Origin: Epithemia pelagica
Lineage: Eukaryota; Bacillariophyta; Bacillariophyceae; Surirellales; Surirellaceae
DNA: 64,000 nt
NCBI GenBank assembly: GCA_946965045.2
Contig: OX337238.1
Coordinates: forward strand, 1,488,001-1,552,000
Direction: 5' to 3'
Of this stretch, positions 1-9,933 are shown one piece after another (position 1 is the first letter of the stretch; each line of letters opens with the position of its first letter). Under the pieces are notes generated by a model that saw only the letters and a list, made by a program, of their open reading frames with translations, ran no database searches and was not told where the DNA came from. The position numbers and the translations under genes are program-made.

Positions 1-1562
1 CTCGCCTCCAAATTCAATTTTATCAAGAGAACACGGTCGTCGTCTTGATCACAGATTGAAGTACCGCGGTTCAGTTGGTCCGCAATCAGCATGACATACG
101 TAGACTTGCCTCCATAAAGCTCATAAAGATATTTTCCAATGGTATAGTGAAGGGAACTCCGTCTCGGACCCTGCAAAATGAGCTCGTAGGCAAATTGACG
201 AATCCGGTCATGAGAAAATTTAATTGAAGATCCAACAGTCTCAATCAAGTTCTCACTTTCAGCAAGTGCAATAATATGGTCAAAGTTGTAATCCTCTCCC
301 TCAATGGTTTTTTCCTCCAATGACGGGGAAAGGGGAGCTTCTCCACCTCCCAAATCCATTCCAGATAGGGAATCATCAATACGATCCAACAATGCTTTGT
401 TGCTGTATACACTTTGAAGCAAACTCCGATCTAGTTGGAAACCAAGACAAGCCGCCAAATACAACAACCGTCGAACTTCAGGAACCACGCCTTCGAGACG
501 GCGCGTCACTATCTCGGCAACATTCTCCGACACACTTGTGGTTGCTAAAATCTCAGATATGTTCCATGTCCATGCTCCCTGCAAAGGGTTGTAAAGCAAA
601 ACTTGCTCATGTTCCGGCATCTGAACAAATTGAACGACAAAGAAGGGATTGCCCATGGTTTTTCGATGAACGACAGATTCCAGGTCAAGTAGCAACGCTT
701 CTTCCTTTTCGTCACGGTAGTTCAGTGAAAGAGCAGACGCCAGCAGATCACAGATCGAGTTCATATTCAAATTTGATACAGCAACATTTTCAATTTGGAC
801 CATTGTCAAACTCTCCAGAAAGGGCTTGACAAGATTCTGTGTACCCTCATCTTCGTCGCGATATCCACCCAGCAACAACAGATTATGAGCATCCGCATCA
901 TTCACAATTGCCGAGAGTACATCAAGTGAGTTTGGGTCAGCCCATTGCATGTCATCAATAAACAAAATGACCGGTCGCATGGAGGAACAGAAGGACTTGA
1001 AGAACGCTCTGAACGCCAGAGCGACGCGTTTTGAAGCAAGCACCAATCTCTTCACTTCTGATTGTTGATGCGACAGGCGATGCCTCAAGTTTTCATCCGA
1101 TGTGTCGTCATAGTCGGCGGCTGTGTCAGATTTATCACCAAGCATGACTTCACCTAAGCTTGGAACCACTTCCGTCAGGATTTTCCCTTCAGTTTCCAGA
1201 AACATTTTCATGGTATCCAGAGCTTCGTCGTTTTCTCGTCCATTATCCGCCAAACTCTTGACGATTTGGGCCGCCAGAGAATCCAAGGCATGAACAAGAG
1301 CGGAATATGGTATGGAAGAATCCAAGTACTGATCAAACTTCCCTTCCAAAAAGTACAATTTCTCATTTTCGACCAGCATATTGTCTGATGATTCTTTTAT
1401 CACTCGACATAGAGACGTTTTGCCTGAACCTGACAATCCATGAACAAAACAAGCTTGAACAGGCGCGTTTTCGACAAAAAGGCGTTGCCTGATGTCACAT
1501 AGCTTCTCGATTTCGTCTTTTCTCCCAAACAAGTTGCCGTTGAGGCATAATTTCCATTTCAT
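1..1562 (-). CDS. AAA ATPase (COG3899/AAA_16-like), N-terminal part, runs off left edge
   Basis: The minus-strand frame is open from an ATG at 1562-1560 to the window edge, giving 520 codons with no stop, so the 3' part is outside the window. Residues 42-50 hold a Walker A loop (GLSGSGKTS). Around residue 200 is a Walker B strand (VILFIDDMQWAD). Further on is the FSHDRIRQFAYEL segment typical of the large predicted ATPases (COG3899) that form the sensor/ATPase part of bacterial and algal signalling proteins. In that family the ATPase is followed by helical TPR-like repeats and sometimes kinase or cyclase domains; which one applies here cannot be seen. A decayed paralogue at 35568-43184 shows the same motif order. 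The frame carries no stops or shifts, so this copy looks functional. The downstream partner and cellular role are unknown. Confidence 0.85.
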   Translation of the reverse strand, partial: MKWKLCLNGNLFGRKDEIEKLCDIRQRLFVENAPVQACFVHGLSGSGKTSLCRVIKESSDNMLVENEKLYFLEGKFDQYLDSSIPYSALVHALDSLAAQIVKSLADNGRENDEALDTMKMFLETEGKILTEVVPSLGEVMLGDKSDTAADYDDTSDENLRHRLSHQQSEVKRLVLASKRVALAFRAFFKSFCSSMRPVILFIDDMQWADPNSLDVLSAIVNDADAHNLLLLGGYRDEDEGTQNLVKPFLESLTMVQIENVAVSNLNMNSICDLLASALSLNYRDEKEEALLLDLESVVHRKTMGNPFFVVQFVQMPEHEQVLLYNPLQGAWTWNISEILATTSVSENVAEIVTRRLEGVVPEVRRLLYLAACLGFQLDRSLLQSVYSNKALLDRIDDSLSGMDLGGGEAPLSPSLEEKTIEGEDYNFDHIIALAESENLIETVGSSIKFSHDRIRQFAYELILQGPRRSSLHYTIGKYLYELYGGKSTYVMLIADQLNRGTSICDQDDDRVLLIKLNLEA

Positions 1563-2277
1563 TGTTCCGTACCATCATTAGCTACAAACGCGGCTGTGTT
1601 TTGGTTTTCTTTTAGAAATCCTGTGGTTCGTCGCAATCGTAAACACAAATGTACCATGGTCGATTGTTTGTAATTCGGAAAATAGGGGGACGAAATAGTT
1701 TGGGTCCCTTTTTACGCAACGGGGGAGGAAAAAGGGGGTTGAGAAAGGATCACAGATACAGATACCTTAGCAATCATAGCTTGTTAGATCCGAAATGTTT
1801 TCACAATGAGAGATCCAAAGTCGAGACCTTGATCAAACGTGGCACTTTTTTGGCTCATAAGGTAACATGTCGAGCGAGAACCAACCCATGGCAACGCCAC
1901 TCCACAATTGTACTTACAGCCGCTCCAAGCTGCTGTAGTTTGTCATACGCACAATCAAATCCCATTAAAGGTATTCAGGAAACGATAGTAACCGCCACCA
2001 TGAAAAATGCGAAACGTTGATTTAGGGAAGCAGTGCTGGTAGAAGCTACTCCTGCAAAAGGTTTTGCTACATAGGAGTATTCATCTTACTAGTAGTATAA
2101 CGTTACATTCGACTCAAAAGTAATAAGCATAGTCTTTTCTCCTCAGGCGCAATGCTTTTCAGCCTTGACAACGCCACAAACATAGGTTGGAAAGACAGTG
2201 AAACACGAACTTGCTGTAAAATAAAAAAAGGACTCCGGGAACATTTCCGCAATATTAAGAAATTCAGGAAGGTCCTT
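1563..2277. other. Intergenic region upstream of the AAA ATPase gene
   Basis: About 0.7 kb between the AAA ATPase start and the end of the RBR ligase gene. Short ORFs here have no recognisable domain or coding character. Nothing else is seen. Confidence 0.5.
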
Positions 2278-4714
2278 TCAAGATTGAACCCGTGCTGTTC
2301 GTCGGCCCCCGCGACGTGGATGTTTTGCAGGAGAGGCAGATTTCTTGTGTCTCTTTGTCTTCTTGGCCGGCTTTTTCCCGTCTATCAACTCATCAACAAC
2401 CGCTGCTGCTTCATCCACAGTAGCAGCTGCTTGCAATCCCGCTTCTCGCATAGCCGTTTCATCCACCTTGTCGTCGTTTTTCGTCCAGAGCTGACATTTC
2501 CCACAAGTGTCGTGCTTGCAGTGTGGTTCTTGACAAAAGTGACGGTACCCCTCGGACGGCGGAATGACCTTGCGGCACACATAGCAACTCAACGTGCCGC
2601 ATCCCGTACACGTGATTTTGTTACAACCTGATTCTTTCAGGAACGGTTTCTTACATTTCGGACAGGCCCTGACTTTGGCCAACGTCATCGCTTCTTCTAC
2701 GCAATGTCGACCAGTTTGTGAATGAGCCTCCTGTCGGACTTGATCACAGGTTTTGCCCTCGTGCCAGGGCAAAAAGCAAGATCGGCAGGACGTATGCTTA
2801 CAGTCATCCATGGGACACACAAACTTTTGTCCGTGTTCTGATCCATCTGGTGCGTCCTGGTCGACCTGGACTTGAAAGCCACATCGAGGACACGCCACAA
2901 GATTGTTCAAGTCTGCTGCTTGGACTGTAATTTGGAACTGCAGTTCATCATACTTTTCCATCGTGGTTGGAGACAACGCCTTTTCCAAAATTTCCCGTGA
3001 AAATCCCGACGAGCAATCTGCATAAAAGCATTTAAGGTCCATAGCTGGTCGTTTTGTTTTTGGATCTACGGCACCCAAATTACCCAATCCAAAGATTTGC
3101 GTGTCCGCAAAGTTGGCCAAACAATCAACACAAAACAAGTGACCTTCGTTACGACACGCGCACATGTCTTCCATCAAGAATTGATCGAAGCAACACATAC
3201 ATTCCACACCGGTGTTTGTCATTTGTGCCTTGACCTGATTATGTTTTCGTTTTATGTGGTTGCGGGCTCGAATCATCCAATCATTCATCTTTTGATGGAC
3301 ATACACGATTTCCTCGTCCAAAATTTTGTTCGCCACAGTTGGGTTGTTTGTGGCATCTGCAAAATCCAACAAAACACTTCGCTTGGCCCACGGTGGCTTT
3401 TCCGCCCGTGGATGCTTGAGATAAATCCGTCCAGAATGAATGGAAGCGAGTTTTGCCAAGTTTGCAATTTGACTTTCATCCAAAGCATGACTGCTAGACA
3501 TGGCTCGTTCGACTAGCCCGTATTCTGATAAAAGAGAAAATTTGATGAGAAAGAAACGATATATGACTTGCAAACAACACGTACATCACCATATAGATAA
3601 TGCAAGATTAACTCCCATGACGTCTTGACAACTTGCCTTTCGTCAGTGAGTCATCTTCATCACTTTCTTGTGGCTTGCCTCCTGCTACTTTTGCATGGTC
3701 ACTGCTTTTTTTAATGGCTTCAACGATAGCCTGATGAGCAATCGCAAAATGTTTTCTACCACCATGATGCAAAATACTTTTGGCTCCTGCCATGCTCAAG
3801 AAGCAAAACTCTCGACATAATTGCGCCTGCGCTTGTTCCAGATACTCATTGTCAGGACAAAAGGTGTTGGTGTCGCTTTTGGCAGTGGCTGGTTCTTTTC
3901 GTTGTGCTCCCTCTTTCGCAGGGCTCTCTTGGTCAGTAGCCACCATGAAATCATACGTCCACCGTTTGCGACGGCCTTGACGATGCAAGGTGGTGACGGG
4001 ACCAGCAGTAACGGACGCCATGGGTACTTCTGGTTGTTTCCACAATGCCGCTGGTTTGCGATCCTCAACCTCGTTCCAAACCTCCACAATCTCGGAGTCC
4101 GCTTCTGGTCCAGACGATGAAGTCAACAGTGAGGCTACTACCGAACCTACATCCCCATTGAATATCCGCAGTAGCTTCCTGATCCTGAAGCGTGGCGCAG
4201 TGGGGAACATTTCAAGCACTTGTCGTAATTTTCCCAAGTGATTGTCCTCATCCTCCTCACTGTCCAATTCGATTGGCATCGCTGATGCTGCCGCCGCTGC
4301 TGCTGCGACAAAGGGTCGCTTTCGACCACGACGGGAGACAGAGGCTGTATTCCGCACAGGACTATGTGGATTCCGGTCTGCCTTCACTACCTGGATATCA
4401 GCCATGTCTTCTTCATCCGAACTATCAACCAAATCAATCACCCCGGGTGGATCGGATCGAACTTTCACAAATCCTTGTGTGTTCGTTGCGGGCTTTTTAG
4501 TAGAATCAACTGCGTGATTCGCTCTATCACCCAGACCTTTCCGTCTGTTTTCCGTTCGACCAGCCGAGGGCGACCCGTACACAATAACATCTGTTCCAGC
4601 CGACAGATCCACTATTGCGGTTTTTGATGGTTCGGCCTTCGTGTACTTCGAACGACGAGTGGAAACCATTGTTGGAGATGTGGTGTGCGGAAAATCTGGA
4701 TTCTTTGGCGTCAT
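2278..4714 (-). CDS. RBR-type E3 ubiquitin ligase, RNF216/TRIAD3-like, two exons
   Basis: Two ORFs join through an intron at 3636-3525 on the minus strand. The donor is the GC-type AAAG/GCAAGT and the acceptor is TTTTATCAG; the phases match (phase 1) and give a 774-residue protein. Exon 1 carries two SUMO-interaction-like stretches (AIVDLSAG near residue 35, VIDLVDSSDEED at 91-103) and a CUE-like helical segment (about 160-197). Exon 2 carries RING1 (Cys cluster from about 468), an IBR (about 571-620) and RING2 (about 647-676). RING2 includes ESGCNKITC, whose first Cys (about residue 660) is the expected thioester-forming residue. A second Cys/His tail (YRHFC, then CGKCQLW) resembles RNF216/TRIAD3 proteins. 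RBR ligases accept ubiquitin from an E2 on the RING2 Cys and pass it to the substrate. The C-terminus is Lys/Arg-rich and could be a nuclear signal. The intron is inferred from frames, not transcript data. Confidence 0.85.
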
Positions 4715-5287
4715 CCAAGGCCCCTTCTCTGCAGTTTTAATCGGGATGAAGAGTAGAAAAAGAAGGCTGCGTTTCTGGGTTGTTGTCCTTCACGAAACCG
4801 TCCGCTCTATTCCCATTGTGATGATTGGTGAGTGCGAATTTCTCGTATACCCCCCCTTAAATCGAATATGTCACCCTCAAATCCTCCTCATGCCTGCGCG
4901 CGATCCAGCCCTGGCGGGAACTCCCCGGCCAGCGTCAGTGCCGGCTTGACGTGGCTCTTCTACAGATACAATCACTCGAGATTCATGGCGATTCGAACAT
5001 AACATTGTGTAGCTGCGCGCATGCTTGCGGGTTTTGGCTTTCAACCCAGTCGCGCAGAAACTCTTTTCGTCTCATACTTCTAGGTTTTACTTCCATTAGT
5101 ACGACACGTCAAAAATTCAACCGTACTCCCTAGTAGTGCAAAAATTCGAAGATTCCCACTGATTGAATCTTTTGAACGGGGGAACCATCATGCAACATGC
5201 TTTTGTTCTATGAACGAAGTTCTCTCAAAGACGGAGACGCTTCAGTGGAATCCATAACATGGACAAATGAAGTGAATGGGACGTTGA
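4715..5287. other. Divergent intergenic region
   Basis: This spacer separates the minus-strand RBR ligase gene from the plus-strand Snf7 paralogue. It must hold both promoters and probably the unresolved first exon of the Snf7 gene. No repeat or RNA gene is seen. Confidence 0.4.
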
Positions 5288-6382
5288 ACAACGAACAACC
5301 ATGTTTGCGTTACAGAACTCAGCCCAAAGCAAGCGGAGGAAATCGTTCGTCGAAAGGAAGCAGCCAAACGTCGCTTGCAACATCATCAGGGAGGCTCACG
5401 GAGCACTGCTTCTTTCGCCAGTGGTACGTCTAGCCAACACAGTCATGGCAGCGTTAACAAGACTCGAGGGAATCGCGGTGCAAGTAAGAGCAGGAACAGT
5501 TCCTCGACGTGTTGTGACATTGACAGGGACAATCGTTCGATTGCAAGTGACATAACCAAAGACAGTGATAAGCAAACCCGCAAGGTTCAACGAAATGGGT
5601 TATTCGGCCGTCGCAGTCAGACGGATGCCTCTACAGGTGACAGAAAGCAAGGACATGGAAAGAAACAAGAAGGTTCACATTCCAATGAAGGAGAAGTTCC
5701 TATGGTGGTCTCAACGCCCCACACTTCCACAAAAACCACTTCGAAAGAACAACTGCGATGTGAGGAAAAGAAGAAGAATGCGATTGAAACCATTAAGCGG
5801 TTGGAACAAACGATTGACACTCAGGAGAAGCGAGAGGCTGCTTTGCATGTCAAGATCCAGTCGTCTGTCAAGAAAGCAAATGACATGATGGCAATGGGAA
5901 ATAAGTCTGGTGCTTTGCGCTGGATGAAACAGAAGAAGCGTGATGAAAACGAAAAGGCTAAAGTGAATGCGGTCATTGATACGATCATGTCACAGGTTGA
6001 TTCCATTGAGTCGACATTGAATCAAGCAGAGTGTTTGGCGGATATGAGATTGGCTGCCGCTACCATGGAAGACTTGCGAAGCAGCACCTCGCAGGGAAGC
6101 TTGGAGCAAGTCGACTTACTCATGGAGAAGATTCGTGACTCAGAGGACTACGCCGCAGAAGTGACGCGAATACTATCTGAACCTGTGCACCATGTAGTCA
6201 TGAGCGACGAAGATCTTCTTAATGAACTAGAGGAGTTACAAGAGGGAGAAGTCTCGAACATGGACATGGAAGTGGAAACGCCTCACTTTGATGAAGAGCA
6301 AATGGATTCTTTGTCCTCGATTCCCCAAGCGCCTCATGGCTTTGCGTCGAGAAATCCCGCCCTAGTTCCAGAGGATTACTGA
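5288..6382 (+). CDS. ESCRT-III subunit, Snf7/CHMP4 (Vps32) family, copy 1; 5' end unresolved
   Basis: The reading frame is open from 5288 to the stop at 6380-6382 but has no early ATG, so a short upstream exon is likely. An acceptor-like TTACAG ends at 5315. Roughly the first 135 codons are Ser/Lys/Gln-rich low complexity. The Snf7 domain follows at about 5790-6170: a basic helical hairpin with KKANDMMAMGNKSGALRWMK, then IDTIMSQVDSIESTLNQ. The C-terminus has an acidic MIM-like motif (DEDLLNELEELQE). Snf7/CHMP4 is the main polymer-forming subunit of ESCRT-III, which cuts membrane necks in multivesicular-body formation, cytokinesis and membrane repair; Vps4 binds the acidic C-terminal motif. 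The usual family length is about 220 residues, so the long N-terminal extension is unusual. The gene is a tandem paralogue of the one at 8148-9689. Confidence 0.8.
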   Translation, partial: TTNNHVCVTELSPKQAEEIVRRKEAAKRRLQHHQGGSRSTASFASGTSSQHSHGSVNKTRGNRGASKSRNSSSTCCDIDRDNRSIASDITKDSDKQTRKVQRNGLFGRRSQTDASTGDRKQGHGKKQEGSHSNEGEVPMVVSTPHTSTKTTSKEQLRCEEKKKNAIETIKRLEQTIDTQEKREAALHVKIQSSVKKANDMMAMGNKSGALRWMKQKKRDENEKAKVNAVIDTIMSQVDSIESTLNQAECLADMRLAAATMEDLRSSTSQGSLEQVDLLMEKIRDSEDYAAEVTRILSEPVHHVVMSDEDLLNELEELQEGEVSNMDMEVETPHFDEEQMDSLSSIPQAPHGFASRNPALVPEDY

Positions 6383-6638
6383 CTCTCGACTTTCGCCATC
6401 AATAATGGGAACAGGCTGAAACTTGAAACACTATGATTATTTGCTGGATGACTGTTTAGTGTCGTGAGTGAATTGTGTCACATTACTACATCGTTCCTTT
6501 TCCATTGGATTTAAAGCGACATGAAAACGACCAAACCTCGCTTTCTCTCGGTGTTGGTTTCCTTCTAGGTAGATGGATGGGCTGTCAGGAAAGACAATTT
6601 ATTGTACATGTAAAAGACTAAAAGATGGTGTATTCGAA

Positions 6639-7037
6639 TGAACTAAACTATGTTTCCACTATTTTGATGCATGGTGCTCGGCAAACACTCGAAGATGTTC
6701 CGTTTTGAGAAAGCATAGCATGTACCAGCTACTCCTACCGACGAACAAAGCGTAGATGTCCATGATTGAATGAACTAAAGTATGTTTCCACTATTTTGAT
6801 GCATGGTGCTCGGCAAACACTCGAAGAGGTTCCGTTTTGAGAAAGCATAGAGCATGTACCAACTACTCCTACCGACGAACAAAGCGTAGATGTCCACGAT
6901 TGAATGAGCTAAAGTATGTTTCCACTATTTTGATGCATGGTGCTCGGCAAACACTCGAAGAGGTTCCGTTTTGAGAAAGCATAGAGCATGTACCAGCTAC
7001 TCCTACCGACGAACAAAGCGTAGATGTCCACGATTGA
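6639..7037. repeat. Three tandem copies of a 132-134 bp repeat
   Basis: Three near-identical units start at 6639, 6771 and 6905 and differ by only a few substitutions and a 2-bp insertion (AGCATAG/AGCATAGAG). Each contains TTTTGATGCATGGTGCTCGG. They lie in the 3' flank of the first Snf7 gene, just before the inverted-repeat element at 7168. No open frame runs through them. Confidence 0.9.
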
Positions 7038-7167
7038 AACAAATTGTTGGGGGATCTTTCTCATGATCAACCGCCACGCGTGCGTTTTCAATGTGATTGC
7101 CCTTTGAAGAGGCTTATTCAAGTACGAATGGCCCAGTTCGCAATAAGGTACATTGAATAAAAATTTA

Positions 7168-8075
7168 GGGTGCGATTGGGGGGGTACCTTTGTTCGTCCG
7201 TCATCCGAAAGGAAAAAAATTGTCTCGTATTTTTTCCCAAAGCGCCAGCCGGGTGATATCGCCAGCCTCTCTTCGATCGTTCGAAATCGACGCGCCGGTC
7301 ACGCCTTGTATATCGTCTCACTTTTCGAGCAACACCACAAAAGACGACCATGAGCACACCAAAAACCAAAAGAAAACCATCCAGCCGGACGAACGACCAC
7401 AGTGACAACTTTATGGTCAAAACCATCCACCTAGATCACAAGTGAAGGCAGAATGCATCAACCTAGATCACAAGTGAAGGCATAATGCATCAAAGGAAGG
7501 ATGACAACATGAAACATGACAATCAACCACTGCAATGAACAATCAACCACTGCAATGATGAAGCGAAGGTTTGACAGCGTCATCATGGGGTATGTAAGCC
7601 CAGGAAGCAGGAAGCCTAAACTAGTAGTGGACTATGCTTTTATCTTTGCCATAGACAAAGTGCCAGGAGCTTGTGTTGATACTCCTAGAGGTGCATTGCA
7701 TCATGTGTGTGTATTTTCAGGGTTTGGTGTGTGTGTGTGTGTGTGTGTGTGTGTGATGATTCCGTGAAGCTTGATCCACTACTACGTAAAGAGTACTCGC
7801 TTCTGAAACAGTATAGACTTTAGAGTACAAAATTAGCTTGTAGATTTCTCTGTGCATGTCTCGTCAAGTCTCACGGCTCACGCCGGTTCCTGTTTCCCAT
7901 TCATGAGCGCAAGCGGCTACACAATAGGGCGAAGCCAGTTATTACAGTTGGCTTGGACGTTATAATAATGTGCTAAATCAAAAGAAATTTGAAAGAAATA
8001 AGTTTTACATTTTTTAGGAAAATATGGGAATAACCGTATGGACAGCAGACGGGAGGTACCCCCGCAATCGGAGGG
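7168..8075. mobile_element. Non-autonomous inverted-repeat element (MITE-like), about 0.9 kb
   Basis: The left end has CGATTGGGGGGGTACCT (7173-7189). The right end has the inverted partner, read on the minus strand as CGATTGCGGGGGTACCT (8070-8054), with weaker similarity further in. The left 620 bp recur at 38740-39329, where they interrupt an AAA ATPase pseudogene, so this sequence is dispersed. There is no transposase frame; a (GT)n microsatellite lies at about 7727-7754. Because the second copy sits next to a Merlin/IS1595-type transposase, this may be a deletion derivative of such an element. That is inference; a clear target duplication is not seen. Confidence 0.65.
7727..7755. repeat. 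(GT)n microsatellite
   Basis: About 14 GT units lie inside the inverted-repeat element. The related copy near 39273-39297 has a shorter, interrupted version. Confidence 0.9.
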
Positions 8076-8147
8076 ATTTGTGAACCTGCATCATGATGGC
8101 AGACTTTTACTATAATCGTTTTAGTACTTCCAAAATCCCCCAAATGA

Positions 8148-9689
8148 ATGATGGACGAGACAAGTGCGTGCAACGGTCCATTCTCTGTACAGGTTTACAC
8201 TTCCTCTTCTCCTTCTCCCTCTTCCCCTTCCTATTCCAATGGAACAAGAAGCTGTCATGAACCCACGCCATCAATAGTTTTGTTCTCTGTATTCTCGTTT
8301 GCGAAAAAGAGATTTGCCATGTTCAAACATTACAAAAGAAATGCATCCAAGAAACCATCCAATGAAATGGCCATTCGTACCGATCGTACCGAGTTACCCA
8401 AGAAGCGATGGCGACCACGGTTGAATGACAACAGTAGCTGTGCGTCGGTCAAGACCACACGAACAACTTCCACAACAAGGACGCGACAAGCCAGTCTCCA
8501 TACAAAAACCAAAAGTGACGCACCAGAGAGCCGTCGCCATCGAAAAAATACCAGCAGTACCACCACAAGCGTGACCAGTGCCACCTCCGACAATGTTCCC
8601 AGCGCTCACAACAGCAATCTGACAGATGATAAAGAACCTATCAATGATTCGAAAACCAAAACCAAAACCAAAACAACCACTGATTCAAGCTTGACATCTA
8701 CCAAGGCCAAGCAATCGACACCTGAAAACAGGCGCCTTGATAACCGCCGTGAGTCCTTCAAGTCAAGAAAGAATCTCAAAAAGACTTCGTCTACGTATTC
8801 GCCAATGCCTGGTATTTTGATTCTGGAACCGCGAAAAAAGGGAGAAGATCTCAAGAAAAATCTGTCACCCAATACATCCATGGAAGAAACGGCCACATGC
8901 ACAACGGGGTTCTTTTCAGAGCCTCCCTTTTCAACAACAGTGGCTCTCTCGTCAACGTCCGGTGCACCAGTTTCCGAAGAACAAAAACTAGAAAACCAAC
9001 GAGTCATTGCACAGGAAACCTTGGACCGTCTCAATCTAGCCATTGAGGCTCAAGAAGACCGCGAACGAATTCTGGAATTCAAAATTCGCACTTCGGTAAC
9101 CAACGCCAAGGAAAAGGTCTCGGCGGGCAATTTGACGGCGGCCCTACGGTGGATGCGACAAAAGAAACGAGACGAAAATGAACAAGCGCGAGTGAATGGT
9201 GTGATTGACACACTCATGATTCAAGTCGATTCCATTGAATCCACCTTGAATCAAGTCGAGTGTTTGGCCGTGATGCAAACTGGCGCCTCTACGATGGAAA
9301 CCTTGAAGAATGGTGGCACATCTGTTCAAGCGAATACGGAAAAGGCCAAAAAGCTCATGAACAATATTCAAGACTTTATGCACTATGCAACACAAGTGGA
9401 TGAAATGCTCTCTCGACCCCTCCAACAAATCATCGTCACCGATGAAGAACTCATGGAAGAATTGGCCGATTTGCCAGACGTTTCCTTTCGCGACGAAGAG
9501 TTACTTCAGGAACTCACCGAACTTCAAATGCCCACGGTGGAAGAACGGGAACCTCCCATGATGGACGACATGCCCACCTTGGATCGAGTGCCCATTCTTC
9601 AACCACAGGAACTCTTGGCTGCCCTGCCAGAAGCACCTACTGGATGGCCGGCAATGTCCAAGAGCACCAAACGGCAAGACACGTTTTAG
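8148..9689 (+). CDS. ESCRT-III subunit, Snf7/CHMP4 (Vps32) family, copy 2
   Basis: The ORF is 513 codons from the ATG at 8148. An in-frame ATG at 8319 (MFKHYKRNASKK) may be the true start, giving 456 residues, because the first 57 codons are Ser/Pro low complexity. A basic Ser/Thr/Lys-rich region fills about 280 residues. It is followed by the Snf7 core at about 8960-9430 (KEKVSAGNLTAALRWMRQKK, then IDTLMIQVDSIESTLNQVE). Two acidic helices near the C-terminus (DEELMEELADL and DEELLQELTELQ) look like a doubled Vps4/MIT-binding motif. The core matches copy 1 closely, so the two genes arose by tandem duplication and then diverged outside the core. The protein should act at membrane-scission sites. 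The long basic N-terminal extension could replace the usual membrane-binding first helix. Confidence 0.85.
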   Translation: MMDETSACNGPFSVQVYTSSSPSPSSPSYSNGTRSCHEPTPSIVLFSVFSFAKKRFAMFKHYKRNASKKPSNEMAIRTDRTELPKKRWRPRLNDNSSCASVKTTRTTSTTRTRQASLHTKTKSDAPESRRHRKNTSSTTTSVTSATSDNVPSAHNSNLTDDKEPINDSKTKTKTKTTTDSSLTSTKAKQSTPENRRLDNRRESFKSRKNLKKTSSTYSPMPGILILEPRKKGEDLKKNLSPNTSMEETATCTTGFFSEPPFSTTVALSSTSGAPVSEEQKLENQRVIAQETLDRLNLAIEAQEDRERILEFKIRTSVTNAKEKVSAGNLTAALRWMRQKKRDENEQARVNGVIDTLMIQVDSIESTLNQVECLAVMQTGASTMETLKNGGTSVQANTEKAKKLMNNIQDFMHYATQVDEMLSRPLQQIIVTDEELMEELADLPDVSFRDEELLQELTELQMPTVEEREPPMMDDMPTLDRVPILQPQELLAALPEAPTGWPAMSKSTKRQDTF

Positions 9690-9933
9690 GGAGTTCATAC
9701 GACTTGGTTTGTTGCGATTACTGGTTGACACTTTTGCACGTCGACGTTTTGTGCAATAAATGTTTCTTGTATTTGTAACAGTAGACACAACTTAGCCTAT
9801 CAAACACTTTGTTGGTGTGCATTATTCGTACGCTGCGCACTGATGTAGTTCCACGTTGAGTGGAGAACGTTTTACAAAAGGCAAGAGACAGATGTAGTTC
9901 GTACGGTAGTTTTGAAGCGTGTCTTAAAAAATG

